Assembly: GCA_902500755.1 (NCBI GenBank)
Contig: CABVRV010000036.1
Span: 1-33,687, forward strand
From: an uncultured Nitrospira sp.
Lineage (GTDB): Bacteria; Nitrospirota; Nitrospiria; Nitrospirales; Nitrospiraceae
Length of the DNA: 33,687 nt
Direction of reading: 5' to 3'
Part shown: piece by piece, positions 22,300-31,709 of the stretch
Position numbering within the stretch: position 1 is the first letter of the stretch
How the letters are laid out: each line of letters opens with the position of its first letter
Position numbers and translations under genes: made by a program
Notes under the pieces: model-generated
Databases searched by the model: none
Seen by the model: the letters and a program-made list of their open reading frames with translations, nothing else
Told to the model about the DNA's origin: nothing

Positions 22300-23439
22300 A
22301 TGCCATCGCCGATCTTCATTGTGGATAGCAGTCCTGCCGTCAGACGGATGGTGGAACAGATCTCGATCCCGGAAGGGTTCGAAGTCGTTGGGTTTCAGGA
22401 TGGACCAGCCGCGCTTGAGGCCGCCCGACGAAATACCCCATTGCTCATCATTGCCGACTACCACCTCGACAATATGACCTTTTCAGGGTTTTGCAAAGAG
22501 ATCAACAAGCTTGATAACCTGACGGAAACCTCTCTTGTATCGCTGATCAATTCAGCCGATCATCCCGACGAAAATCACCTCCGTACCCTCGGTGTGAAAG
22601 CATTCTTAAAAAAACCGTTTCAATCAGACGATTTGTTGGAGGTTCTCAAGTCGCTTGAGAAGACGCCGGCCCGATCTTCAAACGGCAAAGGTCTCAAGCG
22701 GCGTGTCTGGCCTCCGACATCGACCTCGACTGACACCGATTCTGATGAGTCGGGTGACTCTGTCGCAAGTAGTGAGGGTCCGGACGAGACGCAGGGTCAG
22801 TCCGGTCCCGCAGCCACCATACCACCGGCTTCCCCGGCAGGACCGGAAGATGCGATGAAGGGGCTTTTTGATCAGCTCTTGCAGTCAATGACCAAACGGA
22901 GCGAGCAGCGTCTCGCCGACCTCCTTCCGCAAGTGATTGAGGCGAAGCTGGGCACTCACGTCCGGCCGATCGTCGAAAAAGAATTGCAGGAGCAGCTTGG
23001 GAACATCCTCTCCCAGGAATACCTCACGTCGCTCATTCAACCGCTGCTCGCTCAAACAGTGCCCTCTTTGATCAAGAAGGAGCTCACAAGCTGCGAACCG
23101 GTCATCCGACAAGCCGTAGCCGACCTGGCCAAACCTTCGATCGGAGAGAACGTCGATCGACTCGTACGGGAACAGGTCGAATCCGGTGTCCATCAATACT
23201 TACCGGCGGTTGTGCGAGAACAGGTGGGGACGATCGATCAGATAGTTAAAGACGAGCTCTATCAGGCGGTGTTGAAGCAAGCGCCGCTGCTGGCCGGCGA
23301 TTTGGTACGAACAACCGCTAAAGACAGTGTCGAACAGGCTGTGCTGCGAATTGTGCCCGATGTTGCAGAGCAGCACATCAAGGCGGAACTCAAACGTCTG
23401 ATCGAGACTGACGAAGCTCCGCGTTCCTCCAAAGGCTAA
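22300..23439 (+). CDS. Response-regulator receiver protein with long helical C-terminal tail
   Basis: The 379-residue protein starts after GGGAG. Residues 1-122 form a CheY-like receiver: Asp9 in FIVDSS, phosphoacceptor Asp53 in IADYHLD, and Lys104/105 in FLKKPF. One of the two N-terminal acidic Mg2+ ligands is replaced (VDSS instead of VDDS). Residues 123-180 are a Ser/Thr/Asp/Pro-rich linker. Residues 185-370 carry a series of amphipathic helices with a recurring core of the form I-V/I-K/R-E/D-E-L/V (IVEKEL, LIKKEL, VREQV twice, IVKDEL, IKAEL). There is no DNA-binding or enzymatic output domain. Its layout recalls receiver-plus-coiled-coil polarity or motility proteins, but no motility genes are near. 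Function unknown. Confidence 0.85.
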   Translation: MPSPIFIVDSSPAVRRMVEQISIPEGFEVVGFQDGPAALEAARRNTPLLIIADYHLDNMTFSGFCKEINKLDNLTETSLVSLINSADHPDENHLRTLGVKAFLKKPFQSDDLLEVLKSLEKTPARSSNGKGLKRRVWPPTSTSTDTDSDESGDSVASSEGPDETQGQSGPAATIPPASPAGPEDAMKGLFDQLLQSMTKRSEQRLADLLPQVIEAKLGTHVRPIVEKELQEQLGNILSQEYLTSLIQPLLAQTVPSLIKKELTSCEPVIRQAVADLAKPSIGENVDRLVREQVESGVHQYLPAVVREQVGTIDQIVKDELYQAVLKQAPLLAGDLVRTTAKDSVEQAVLRIVPDVAEQHIKAELKRLIETDEAPRSSKG

Positions 23440-23549
23440 CTTTTCTTGCCCCGCTTGCCTCGCCGAGCCTTCGCCAAGGCTTTCACTCTCTTCACGTTCT
23501 TCCGATGTTTCTTCCTCGTTTTTCGATCCTTTTCACGACCTCGTGCCAT
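23436..23549 (-). CDS. Tiny highly basic protein, 37 aa
   Basis: ATG at 23549 follows GGGAGG. The frame encodes 37 residues, MARGREKDRKTRKKHRKN, then VKRVKALAKARRGKRGKKS, about half Lys or Arg, ending in TAG at 23436-23438. The stop overlaps that of the convergent receiver gene. Such composition points to RNA binding. The KxRKKHRK core is reminiscent of the small AURKAIP1/COX24-type (mS38-like) ribosomal family, an uncertain likeness. The strong ribosome-binding site and clean composition argue that it is real although too short for most gene callers. Confidence 0.65.
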   Translation of the reverse strand: MARGREKDRKTRKKHRKNVKRVKALAKARRGKRGKKS

Positions 23550-23706
23550 GGTCCTCCCTACGGTAGTGTGACGGTGTTGTGATGGATATTGATGCCGGGC
23601 GACTGTATAGCACATGCCTTACCAGGTCACAAGCTGAGACTCATGCCATTTTCTGATCGACACAGACGTGATAAGATGCCGATCGTTTATTTTTGGATAG
23701 TGCGTA

Positions 23707-26448
23707 ATGGCTTCGTTTCAACTCGACAAAACCTACGATCCAAAAGCCGTCGAAGCTCGATGGTCGCAGGAGTGGATCGCTCGCGGATACTTTCGTGCCT
23801 CACCTGAACATCCGGGCCACCCCTACAGCATCGTGATTCCCCCGCCGAATGTGACAGGGTCACTCCATGTCGGCCATGCCCTCAACCATTCGCTGCAAGA
23901 TATCCTGATTCGGTGGCGTCGCATGCAGGGACGGAACACCCTGTGGCTTCCGGGAACTGATCACGCCGGAATCGCGACGCAAAACGTTGTCGAGAAACAA
24001 TTGTTAAACGAAGGCGTTTCGCGTGAGTCGCTTGGACGGGAGCGGTTTATCGAGCGAGTCTGGCAGTGGAAGGCCACCTCTGGCAACACAATCGTTAATC
24101 AGCAGAAACAGCTGGGCGAATCCTGCGACTGGGATCGTCTCCGTTTCACGATGGATGAAGGGTTGTCCAAGGCAGTGCTTGAGGTGTTCGTGCGACTCTA
24201 TGAAGACGGGTTGATTTATCGCGGCGAGCGGCTGATCAATTGGTGTCCGCGCTGCCTGACGGCACTATCCGATATCGAAGTGGAACACGAGGAGGGCAAA
24301 GGCAAGCTCTATTCAATCCACTACCCACTGGAAGACGATCCATCGACGCAGCTTACCGTTGCCACCACGAGACCGGAGACCATGCTGGGCGATACGGCCG
24401 TGGCCGTCCATCCGGAAGACCATCGCTTCAAACATCTCATCGGCAAGCGTGTACGCCTCCCGTTGACAAGCCGTACTATACCGATCCTGGGCGATGGCAT
24501 TCTCGTCGACCGAGAGTTCGGTACCGGCGCCGTAAAAATTACTCCGGCCCATGATTTCAACGACTACGAAGCGGGTGAACGGCATGCACTGCCACGGCTG
24601 GCTATTCTTGACCGACACGCCTTGCTCGATGCGGCGAATCTACACAAAGCCGGGGTCGAACCAGCCGTCATCGAACTGCTGGAGGGCCTCGCCGTGCCGA
24701 AGGCCCGATCACAAGTGGAAGAACTACTCAAGGAGCGCGGACTTCTTGAGAAGGTGGAAGACCACAAGATGGCAGTGGGGAAATGCTACCGCTGTAAGAC
24801 CGTCGTCGAGCCCTCTCTCTCTCCACAATGGTTCGTGAGTATCAAGCCGCTCGCAGGTCCGGCGATCACAGCAGTTGAAGACGGCCGCATTCGTATCATT
24901 CCCGAGGGGTGGACCAATAACTACTTAGGCTGGATGCGAGATATCAAAGACTGGTGTATTTCCCGCCAGATCTGGTGGGGGCATCAGATTCCTGCGTGGT
25001 ATTGTCTCGTTTGTAATGCCGATCACATCATCCGGACTGATGGTCGTATCGCTATTTTGCAAGGTGCCGCCCCGATCGTTTCAAAAACTGCTCCTGCGAA
25101 GTGCCCAACCTGTGGCGAGAACGAGCTGTATCGTGATCCCGACGTGCTCGATACTTGGTTTTCGTCCGCTCTCTGGCCTTTCTCGACCTTGGGATGGCCG
25201 GAGCACACGCCGGAGCTCAAGACCTACTACCCGACCTCAGTGCTTGTGACCGGTCTCGACATCCTCTTCTTCTGGGTAGCACGCATGATCATGATGGGGC
25301 TGAAGTTCATGGGCGAAGTCCCCTTCCGCGATGTGTACATCCACGCGCTGGTCCGTGACGCGGAAGGCAAGAAGATGAGCAAGTCGAAGGGCAACGTCAT
25401 TGATCCGCTCCATGTCATGAATGAGTTCGGAACCGATGCGCTCCGCTTCACGCTCGCGTCCATGGCCTCGCCTGGTCGGGACGTCAAGCTCGCGGAGGAA
25501 CGGATCGAAGGGTACCGCAATTTCGCCAACAAGATTTGGAACGCGGCTCGCTTTGCCCATATGTATCTTGATGGTCCGCGGGTCACACTGCCCATCTCCC
25601 AACGAACGATTCCGGATCGTTGGATTCTTAGTCGACTGAACCACACGATCAAAACCGTCACGGTGGAATTAGAGAGCTATCGCTTTGACCGGGCCTCCAA
25701 CGCCCTATATCAATTTATATGGCACGAGTTCTGCGATTGGTATCTGGAGCTGATCAAACCCGTCCTGCAGAGTGCTGATCACCCCGATGGACCTAGCACA
25801 AGAGACACGCTCGTGCAGATCCTCGAAACAACGATGCGTCTGCTGCATCCGTTCATGCCGTTCCTCACGGAAGAGTTATGGCAGACGATTCCCCATGACG
25901 GCCACAGTATCGTGACCCAAGCGTATCCCATGGAAGAACCATCATGGGACTCACGCGAAGCCGTGCACCTGTTTTCTCTTCTGGAACAAACGGTCAACCT
26001 GGTTCGGACTGGTCGTGTGCTGCTGAATTATCCACCGGCGCAGCAGATTACATGCTACGTCGCGCATGAGGACAGTACGAAACAAGACCTTCTCTTCCAC
26101 GTCATCCCGCATGTGGCCCATCTTGGTCGGGGCACAGTGGAGAACCTCGCGAACTCTGCCTGGCCGGCGCAGCAACTGCTGAAGTTGGTCACAGAGGGCC
26201 TCTCAGTCGGAATCAACGTGTCCGGTGACGTGGACCTGCAGAAGGCTGTCGATCGATTGGACAAACAGCTCTCCGAGGTAGAGAAGGAATCACAGCGCCT
26301 GAATGGAAAACTGAACAACCCCGACTTTGTCTCGAAGGCGCCGCCAGAAGTGATTGCTGACCATAAGGACCGTCTACGCGCGCTCGCGCAAGATCACAGC
26401 ATGTTGATCAGCAGCGAACAGCAATTGCAATCCATGCTGAGGCAATGA
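23707..26448 (+). CDS. valS: Valyl-tRNA synthetase
   Basis: The 913-residue class I enzyme charges tRNA-Val. The HIGH-type motif is HVGH at 54-57 within PPPNVTGSLHVGHALN, and KMSKS is exact at 556-560. The editing domain is present around residues 190-340 (ATTRPETMLGDTAVAVHPED), as is the VLDTWFSSALWPFSTLGWP block near 480-500. The C-terminal 60 residues form the usual coiled coil (KAVDRLDKQLSEVEKESQRL). Two cysteine pairs (CYRCKT near 360 and CPTCGEN near 463) resemble zinc knuckles. The start has little ribosome-binding sequence but is fixed by the family N-terminus. It leads a plus-strand run with nadC only 6 bases after its stop. Confidence 0.98.
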   Translation: MASFQLDKTYDPKAVEARWSQEWIARGYFRASPEHPGHPYSIVIPPPNVTGSLHVGHALNHSLQDILIRWRRMQGRNTLWLPGTDHAGIATQNVVEKQLLNEGVSRESLGRERFIERVWQWKATSGNTIVNQQKQLGESCDWDRLRFTMDEGLSKAVLEVFVRLYEDGLIYRGERLINWCPRCLTALSDIEVEHEEGKGKLYSIHYPLEDDPSTQLTVATTRPETMLGDTAVAVHPEDHRFKHLIGKRVRLPLTSRTIPILGDGILVDREFGTGAVKITPAHDFNDYEAGERHALPRLAILDRHALLDAANLHKAGVEPAVIELLEGLAVPKARSQVEELLKERGLLEKVEDHKMAVGKCYRCKTVVEPSLSPQWFVSIKPLAGPAITAVEDGRIRIIPEGWTNNYLGWMRDIKDWCISRQIWWGHQIPAWYCLVCNADHIIRTDGRIAILQGAAPIVSKTAPAKCPTCGENELYRDPDVLDTWFSSALWPFSTLGWPEHTPELKTYYPTSVLVTGLDILFFWVARMIMMGLKFMGEVPFRDVYIHALVRDAEGKKMSKSKGNVIDPLHVMNEFGTDALRFTLASMASPGRDVKLAEERIEGYRNFANKIWNAARFAHMYLDGPRVTLPISQRTIPDRWILSRLNHTIKTVTVELESYRFDRASNALYQFIWHEFCDWYLELIKPVLQSADHPDGPSTRDTLVQILETTMRLLHPFMPFLTEELWQTIPHDGHSIVTQAYPMEEPSWDSREAVHLFSLLEQTVNLVRTGRVLLNYPPAQQITCYVAHEDSTKQDLLFHVIPHVAHLGRGTVENLANSAWPAQQLLKLVTEGLSVGINVSGDVDLQKAVDRLDKQLSEVEKESQRLNGKLNNPDFVSKAPPEVIADHKDRLRALAQDHSMLISSEQQLQSMLRQ

Positions 26449-26454
26449 CCAGCG

Positions 26455-27333
26455 GTGAAGGTTCCTGCTGCAGAAATCCGTCGTGCGGTGCGGCAGGGAC
26501 TTGAAGAAGATCTCGCCCTGGGAGACGCGACGACATCGGCGCTCTTTTCCTCTCCGGTACCGACTCAAGCCAGAATCATTGCACAACAATCTTTGATTGT
26601 AGCCGGAATGGCGGCGGCTGTTCAGACCTTTCTGCTCGTTGATCCCTCCATCCGATTGTCGGTTTCCAAACACGATGGCGACCAAGCCAAGAGTGGAGAG
26701 TCGCTTATCTCTCTCGAGGGTGACGGCAGGTCGATTTTGCAAGCCGAGCGGGTTGCCTTAAATTTTCTTCAACACTTGTCCGGTATCGCCACGTTGACAC
26801 ATCAATTCTGTCGAGCCGTGCGAGGCTACCCGGTCAACATTCTCGATACCAGAAAAACTCTCCCTGGTTGGCGCGCACTTCAGAAATGGGCAGTCTTGCT
26901 TGGCGGAGGGGTAAATCATCGTCAGTCGTTGAGTGATGGCATTCTCATCAAGGATAACCATCTGGCTCTTCTGCAGAAGGAACGACGGCCGGTTGAGAAG
27001 GCCTGTCAATTAGCGCGTGCGCATCGGTCGCCCACTCTCGCGATTATTATCGAGGTAGAGTCTCTCCCTGAGGTTCGTCAGGCCTTGGCAGGAAGGCCGG
27101 ATATCATTTTATTGGACAACATGTCCCCAAGCATGGTCAGACGTGCCGTAGGCCTCATCAAGAAGAAGGCGCTGGTCGAAGTGTCAGGTGGCATCACGCT
27201 CAAAAATGTCCGAGCCATGGCGGCGGCCGGCGCCGATCGCATCTCAGTCGGAGCGCTCACCCATTCTGCTCCAGCTGCTGCCATGAGCCTGGTTTTGACG
27301 CGGCCTTTGCGATCACGCAGCCGACGCTCCTAA
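26455..27333 (+). CDS. nadC: Nicotinate-nucleotide pyrophosphorylase (carboxylating)
   Basis: The 292-residue enzyme converts quinolinate and PRPP to nicotinate mononucleotide in de novo NAD synthesis. The opening LEEDLALGDATTSAL, the central NFLQHLSGIATLT and DTRKTLPGWRALQKWAVLLGGG, followed by NHRQSLSDGILIKDNH, and the late EVSGGITLKNVRAMAAAGAD are family signatures with the PRPP- and quinolinate-binding Arg, His and Lys residues. Translation starts at GTG 26455, 6 bases after the valS stop, so it is likely coupled. No nadA or nadB lies in the window. Confidence 0.96.
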   Translation: MKVPAAEIRRAVRQGLEEDLALGDATTSALFSSPVPTQARIIAQQSLIVAGMAAAVQTFLLVDPSIRLSVSKHDGDQAKSGESLISLEGDGRSILQAERVALNFLQHLSGIATLTHQFCRAVRGYPVNILDTRKTLPGWRALQKWAVLLGGGVNHRQSLSDGILIKDNHLALLQKERRPVEKACQLARAHRSPTLAIIIEVESLPEVRQALAGRPDIILLDNMSPSMVRRAVGLIKKKALVEVSGGITLKNVRAMAAAGADRISVGALTHSAPAAAMSLVLTRPLRSRSRRS

Positions 27334-27336
27334 CCC

Positions 27337-28176
27337 ATGTCTTTTTCTGCCCCTCTCAGCATTGACGCTATTCACAGCACCCTGGAAACCACGGCACTCG
27401 GTCATCCACTCTATCTTTACCAAGAGCTTCCCTCGACGAATAGGGAGGCGTACACATTGGCACAGAACGGTGCCGCGCATGGGACCGTTGTTCTCGCCGA
27501 AAGCCAGTCTGCCGGATACGGTCGGCATGGACGTCCTTGGTTTTCGCCGCCAGGGTTGAACCTCTATTGCTCGACGATCGTTCGTGGAATGAGGTCCACG
27601 ATTTCTCTTGCGCACTGGCTATCGTGGATACCTCTTATCAGTGCACTTGCCGCGGTGGAAGCCGCTCAACAGGTCGCTGTTGTTTCACTGGCTCTAAAGT
27701 GGCCCAATGACTTGCTCCTCTCTCAACGGAAAGTCGGCGGGATACTCTGCGAGAGTCTGTTCTTGACTCCCAACGACCCGGCCATCGTGATTGGGATCGG
27801 ACTCAACGTGAACGTTGCGCCGGACGCTTTTCCGGAGGACCTGCGATCTATCGCCGCGTCATTGTCCGAAACATCTCAGGAGTCGATCGACCGCAATCGA
27901 TTCGTCGCGCAATTCTTGCTGGAACTTGAACACTGCCTGGACGAGCTTCGATCTCAGGGATCAACCCGGTTGCGACACGCCTACATCACGCGTTGTGCCA
28001 CACTGGGTCGACGGGTCCAAGTCCAGTTTGCGAATCAAGAGCAGGTCACTGGTCTTGCAGAAGACATCTCTGTCGACGGCGCTTTGCAAATTAGACCCCT
28101 TTCACCCCATCCTCGCTCACAACCGATGCCCTTGCTCGATGTGCGTGCAGCTGATGTGATGCACCTTCGAGAGTAG
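27337..28176 (+). CDS. birA: Biotin--[acetyl-CoA-carboxylase] ligase
   Basis: The 279-residue protein joins biotin to carboxylase carrier domains through biotinyl-AMP. The adenylate-binding loop GYGRHGR is at 60-66 in SQSAGYGRHGRPWFSPPG, the biotin-site block KWPNDLLL at 121-128, and KVGGILCE follows. The small C-terminal beta-barrel domain occupies the last 50 residues (GRRVQVQF). The N-terminal helix-turn-helix repressor domain of E. coli BirA is missing, so this is the monofunctional type without gene control. It starts 3 bases after nadC. Confidence 0.94.
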   Translation: MSFSAPLSIDAIHSTLETTALGHPLYLYQELPSTNREAYTLAQNGAAHGTVVLAESQSAGYGRHGRPWFSPPGLNLYCSTIVRGMRSTISLAHWLSWIPLISALAAVEAAQQVAVVSLALKWPNDLLLSQRKVGGILCESLFLTPNDPAIVIGIGLNVNVAPDAFPEDLRSIAASLSETSQESIDRNRFVAQFLLELEHCLDELRSQGSTRLRHAYITRCATLGRRVQVQFANQEQVTGLAEDISVDGALQIRPLSPHPRSQPMPLLDVRAADVMHLRE

Positions 28177-28200
28177 CGAAACGGCACCGTGCCGAGTACA

Positions 28201-28998
28201 ATGACACACATGCTGTTGGCGATCGACATCGGAAACACCAACATCGTCGCTGGAATTTTCGACGGGACTCATCTTCTCACGCATTGGAGGCTGGCCAGCG
28301 ACCCCAAGACCACCGCTGATGAATATGGAGTGCTCTGCCTCAGTCTCATGGCCAGAGGAGGCCATGTCCCTGAACGCATTACCGGCGCGATTATTTCGAG
28401 TGTGGTCCCTGCCCTCACGGAAACCTTCGAGTCGATGATCGCAATATCCTTTCATCGTACCCCGATGATTGTCTCATCTGAAACAGACACCGGTCTGACA
28501 CTCAGATACTCGAATCCCAAAGAAATCGGGAGCGACCGTATCGTGAACGCCGCTGCGGCCTATCACAAGTTTCGCCGCGATCTCATCATCGTTGATTTTG
28601 GTACAGCCACGACGTTCTGCGCAGTGACCCATTCCGGCGACTATCTGGGAGGGGTTATTGCACCGGGCTTGGCTATTTCGGCTGAGGCGCTGTTCGTCCG
28701 AGCCGCAAAGTTAAGCAAAGTCGAACTGATCCGACCAAAGACCGTCATCGGTATCGATACGGCCAGCAGTATTCAGGCAGGACTCGTCTTCGGGTATGCG
28801 GGTCTTGTGGATACTCTCATCCAGCGAATGGAATCAGAAATGGGACATCATTCCCATGTGATCGCCACAGGGGGACTGGCTTCAGTGATTGCGCCGGAAG
28901 CGAAATCCATTCAACACATCGAACCGTTCTTGACCCTGAAAGGGCTCGAACTTCTCTATCGCCGGGCCCGCGGTGCCGACGCGAATCCCTGGGTGTAA
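28201..28998 (+). CDS. coaX: Type III pantothenate kinase
   Basis: The enzyme phosphorylates pantothenate in the first step of CoA synthesis. It has the ASKHA fold: the phosphate-1 loop AIDIGNTNIVAGIFDG near the N-terminus, GSDRIVNAAAAYHKF, phosphate-2 DFGTATTFCAV, and GGVIAPGLAISAEALF, all hallmarks of CoaX. From the ATG at 28201 it has 265 residues; ATG 28210 gives the commonest family start (MLLAIDIGN), and a weak GAG before 28201 slightly favours the longer form. It follows birA by 24 bases, making a valS-nadC-birA-coaX cofactor run. Confidence 0.95.
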   Translation: MTHMLLAIDIGNTNIVAGIFDGTHLLTHWRLASDPKTTADEYGVLCLSLMARGGHVPERITGAIISSVVPALTETFESMIAISFHRTPMIVSSETDTGLTLRYSNPKEIGSDRIVNAAAAYHKFRRDLIIVDFGTATTFCAVTHSGDYLGGVIAPGLAISAEALFVRAAKLSKVELIRPKTVIGIDTASSIQAGLVFGYAGLVDTLIQRMESEMGHHSHVIATGGLASVIAPEAKSIQHIEPFLTLKGLELLYRRARGADANPWV

Positions 28999-29037
28999 TT
29001 TTTTCTCACACAATGCATTTTATTTTCCTCTGAGCGG

Positions 29038-29066
29038 TTGACTTCCCCCCCTCCTATGGATATCTG
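29038..29066 (+). promoter_or_regulatory. Candidate promoter of the grpE-dnaK operon
   Basis: TTGACT (29038-29043), 17 bases, then TATCTG (29061-29066), 20 bases before the grpE start. The C-rich spacer with CCTCCTAT also loosely recalls a heat-shock sigma32 -10 element. No CIRCE inverted repeat is visible. Confidence 0.4.
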
Positions 29067-29086
29067 CGGGTTGTACAGGTGTTCCG

Positions 29087-29671
29087 ATGAATGACGCTCA
29101 GGACGAAGAAAATAAAAAGATTAATACAATTGACAGCTTAGATGAGTGCTCTCCGAACAGCGAGGCGGGGTCTTCTTCTATTCAAGACGAACTTGTCGTC
29201 AAGTCAGAGGAATGTAAGGCGCTCAATGATAAGTATATCCGGCTGGCTGCGGAATTTGACAACTACAAGCGGTTAAGTCAACGCGATCAGCGCGACCAGA
29301 TTCGATTTGGGAACGAACAGCTTCTCAAAGAATTGCTGCCGGTTGTCGATAATATGGAACGTGCGATCAAGGCGGCTCAGGCAAGTAGAGGCGATTCTGC
29401 ACTCGTTCAAGGTGTGGAGTTGACGCTCAAACAACTATCCGGAGCTCTTGCGAAGTTCGGCGTCCAGACCATCGAAACAGTTGGTCAGGAGTTTGATCCA
29501 AGCGCCCATCAAGCCGTCTCGTATGGGCCCTCCGACGACATGCCGGCCAATAAGGTGTTGGACGAGTTTCAAAAAGGCTACCGCCTACATGACAGAATCC
29601 TCCGGGCTGCAATGGTCAGTGTATCGTCAGGCCCGGCCCAAGGAAACGAACGTGATACAACGACGAACTGA
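29087..29671 (+). CDS. grpE: Nucleotide exchange factor GrpE
   Basis: The 194-residue co-chaperone releases ADP from DnaK and acts as a thermosensor in the cytoplasm. The first 35 residues are acidic and unstructured; the long dimerising helix spans about 35-100 ([20 protein letters not shown], then [15 protein letters not shown]), and the C-terminal beta domain contains [21 protein letters not shown] and [17 protein letters not shown], the family signature. It leads the grpE-dnaK-dnaJ set, 41 bases before dnaK. The hrcA repressor gene that often precedes grpE is absent. Confidence 0.96.
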   Translation: MNDAQDEENKKINTIDSLDECSPNSEAGSSSIQDELVVKSEECKALNDKYIRLAAEFDNYKRLSQRDQRDQIRFGNEQLLKELLPVVDNMERAIKAAQASRGDSALVQGVELTLKQLSGALAKFGVQTIETVGQEFDPSAHQAVSYGPSDDMPANKVLDEFQKGYRLHDRILRAAMVSVSSGPAQGNERDTTTN

Positions 29672-29712
29672 ACGCAGGCAATCGTCGTTCTCCAGAAGGA
29701 AGGAGTTCATCA

Positions 29713-31632
29713 ATGGGTAAAGTCATCGGTATCGATCTCGGGACCACTAATTCGTGTGTGGCGATCATGAGCGGCGGAGACCCCGTCGTGATCGCCAACG
29801 CCGAAGGAAGCCGGACCACTCCTTCCGTCGTCGCGATCACAGATAAAAGCGAGCGGCTGGTCGGTCAAATCGCAAAACGCCAAGCGATCACCAATCCAGA
29901 AAATACGATTTTCTCGGTCAAGCGGCTGATGGGGCGCAAATTCAAGAGCCGTGAAGTGCAAGAAGCCATGAAGCGGCTTCCCTACAAGGTAGTTGAGGCC
30001 GACAACGGTGATGCTCACGTCGAACTGCGGGGTAAACTCTATAGTCCACCAGAAGTTTCGGCCATGATTCTCCAAAAAATGCGGCAAACGGCGGAGGATT
30101 ACCTCGGCGAAAAAGTCACCGAAGCCGTCGTCACCGTTCCCGCCTACTTCGACGACAGCCAGCGGCAAGCCACGAAAGATGCTGGCCAGATCGCCGGCCT
30201 GAACGTGCTTCGTATCATCAACGAGCCGACAGCGGCATCTCTCGCATACGGTCTGGATAAGAAGAAGGACGAACGAATCGCCGTGTACGATTTGGGCGGC
30301 GGTACCTTCGACGTCTCGGTCCTGGAAATCGGCGAAGGTGTCTTTGAAGTAAAGTCTACCAATGGGGACACTTATCTCGGTGGAGACGATTTCGACCTGC
30401 GCGTGATGGATTGGCTGGTCGACGAATTCAAGAAAGACCAAGGCATCGATCTGCGGAAAGATCGAATGGCGCTCCAACGCCTCAAAGAGTCGGCCGAGCG
30501 TGCCAAGATCGAACTCTCTTCGTCTCAAGAAACGGAGATCAACCTGCCGTTCATCACGGCCGATGCCAGCGGGCCCAAGCACATGGTCATCAAGCTGACC
30601 AGAGCCAAGCTTGAACAGCTGGTGGACGACTTGATCCAACGCACGATCGAACCATGCCGCAAGGCCTTGTCCGATGCCGAGGTTACGGCAAAAGATATTC
30701 AAGAAATTGTGTTGGTCGGCGGCATGACCCGCATGCCCAAAGTGATCCAAGTTGTAAAAGAGTTCTTTGGGAAAGAACCGCATCGTGGAGTCAATCCCGA
30801 CGAGGTCGTCGCTATCGGGGCCGGCATCCAAGGCGGAGTCCTCAAAGGAGAGGTCAAGGATGTTCTGCTGCTCGACGTTACGCCATTGTCATTGGGCATC
30901 GAGACATTGGGTGGTGTGTTTACCAAGCTGATCGAGCGGAACACGACGGTTCCAACCAAGAAGAGTCAAGTATTTTCTACGGCCGCGGATAATCAAACAG
31001 CCGTTACCATTCGAGTCTTCCAAGGCGAACGGGAAATGGCCAATGATAACAAGCTACTTGGACAGTTCGATTTGATCGGCATTCCACCGGCACCGCGAGG
31101 GATGCCGCAAATTGAAGTGACCTTCGATATCGATGCCAATGGGATCGTGCATGTGTCGGCCAAGGATCTGGCCACGCAGAAGGAGCAATCCATCAAGATC
31201 ACGGCCTCCAGTGGGTTGAGCAAGGAAGAGGTCGAGAAACTTGTTCGAGACGCACAGTCTCATACGGATGACGATAAGAAACGTCGCAAGCTGGCGGAAG
31301 CGAAGAATCAAGCCGATAATCTGGTCTATCAAACAGAAAAAAACCTCACAGAGTACGGCGATAAAGTTTCCGATGATGAAAAGACAAAAATTCATGATGC
31401 CGTAGCAGCCGTCAAAAAGGCGTTAGAGGGGACCGACGCCGAAGCGATCGAATCTGCCACCCAGACACTCATGACCGCTTCGCATAAATTGGCCGAAGAG
31501 ATGTATAAAAAAGCCGCCGCATCTCCAGGCCCGCAGCCTGGCGCAGCGGCCGACGCCAGCGCCGATGGAGCGAAGACTGACGAAAAGGTTGTGGATGCAG
31601 AGTTTGAAGAAGTAGACAAAGATAAAAAATAG
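29713..31632 (+). CDS. dnaK: Chaperone protein DnaK (Hsp70)
   Basis: The 639-residue ATP-driven chaperone begins [19 protein letters not shown] after a strong AGGAAGGAG ribosome-binding site. The ATPase domain (1-385) shows [38 protein letters not shown] and LVGGMTRMP. The linker is [15 protein letters not shown], followed by the substrate-binding domain and the helical lid. The tail [10 protein letters not shown] is the usual bacterial C-terminus. It lies between grpE and dnaJ. Confidence 0.98.
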   Translation: MGKVIGIDLGTTNSCVAIMSGGDPVVIANAEGSRTTPSVVAITDKSERLVGQIAKRQAITNPENTIFSVKRLMGRKFKSREVQEAMKRLPYKVVEADNGDAHVELRGKLYSPPEVSAMILQKMRQTAEDYLGEKVTEAVVTVPAYFDDSQRQATKDAGQIAGLNVLRIINEPTAASLAYGLDKKKDERIAVYDLGGGTFDVSVLEIGEGVFEVKSTNGDTYLGGDDFDLRVMDWLVDEFKKDQGIDLRKDRMALQRLKESAERAKIELSSSQETEINLPFITADASGPKHMVIKLTRAKLEQLVDDLIQRTIEPCRKALSDAEVTAKDIQEIVLVGGMTRMPKVIQVVKEFFGKEPHRGVNPDEVVAIGAGIQGGVLKGEVKDVLLLDVTPLSLGIETLGGVFTKLIERNTTVPTKKSQVFSTAADNQTAVTIRVFQGEREMANDNKLLGQFDLIGIPPAPRGMPQIEVTFDIDANGIVHVSAKDLATQKEQSIKITASSGLSKEEVEKLVRDAQSHTDDDKKRRKLAEAKNQADNLVYQTEKNLTEYGDKVSDDEKTKIHDAVAAVKKALEGTDAEAIESATQTLMTASHKLAEEMYKKAAASPGPQPGAAADASADGAKTDEKVVDAEFEEVDKDKK

Positions 31633-31653
31633 CCTAGAATAACGACTCAGACA

Positions 31654-31702
31654 GACCGGGCTCTCGACGTGGATGTTGGAGAACGGTCCTTTTATTCTTT
31701 TT
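31654..31702 (+). terminator. Terminator-like hairpin between dnaK and dnaJ
   Basis: GACCG pairs with CGGTC and, after a small internal loop, TCTC with GAGA, then comes a T-rich run (CTTTTATTCTTTTT). The stem is imperfect, so read-through is likely; it may lower dnaJ relative to dnaK. Confidence 0.4.
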
Positions 31703-31709
31703 AGACTCA

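Noticed and set aside
29041-29060. C-rich run before grpE as a clear sigma32 promoter
   Set aside because: The match to CCCCAT is loose and no good -35 CTTGAA is placed correctly, so only a low-confidence promoter is reported.
29710-30831. Long minus-strand open frame (373 codons) opposite dnaK
   Set aside because: It is fully antisense to a strongly conserved gene and its translation has no recognisable motif; such mirror frames are common in GC-rich coding sequence.
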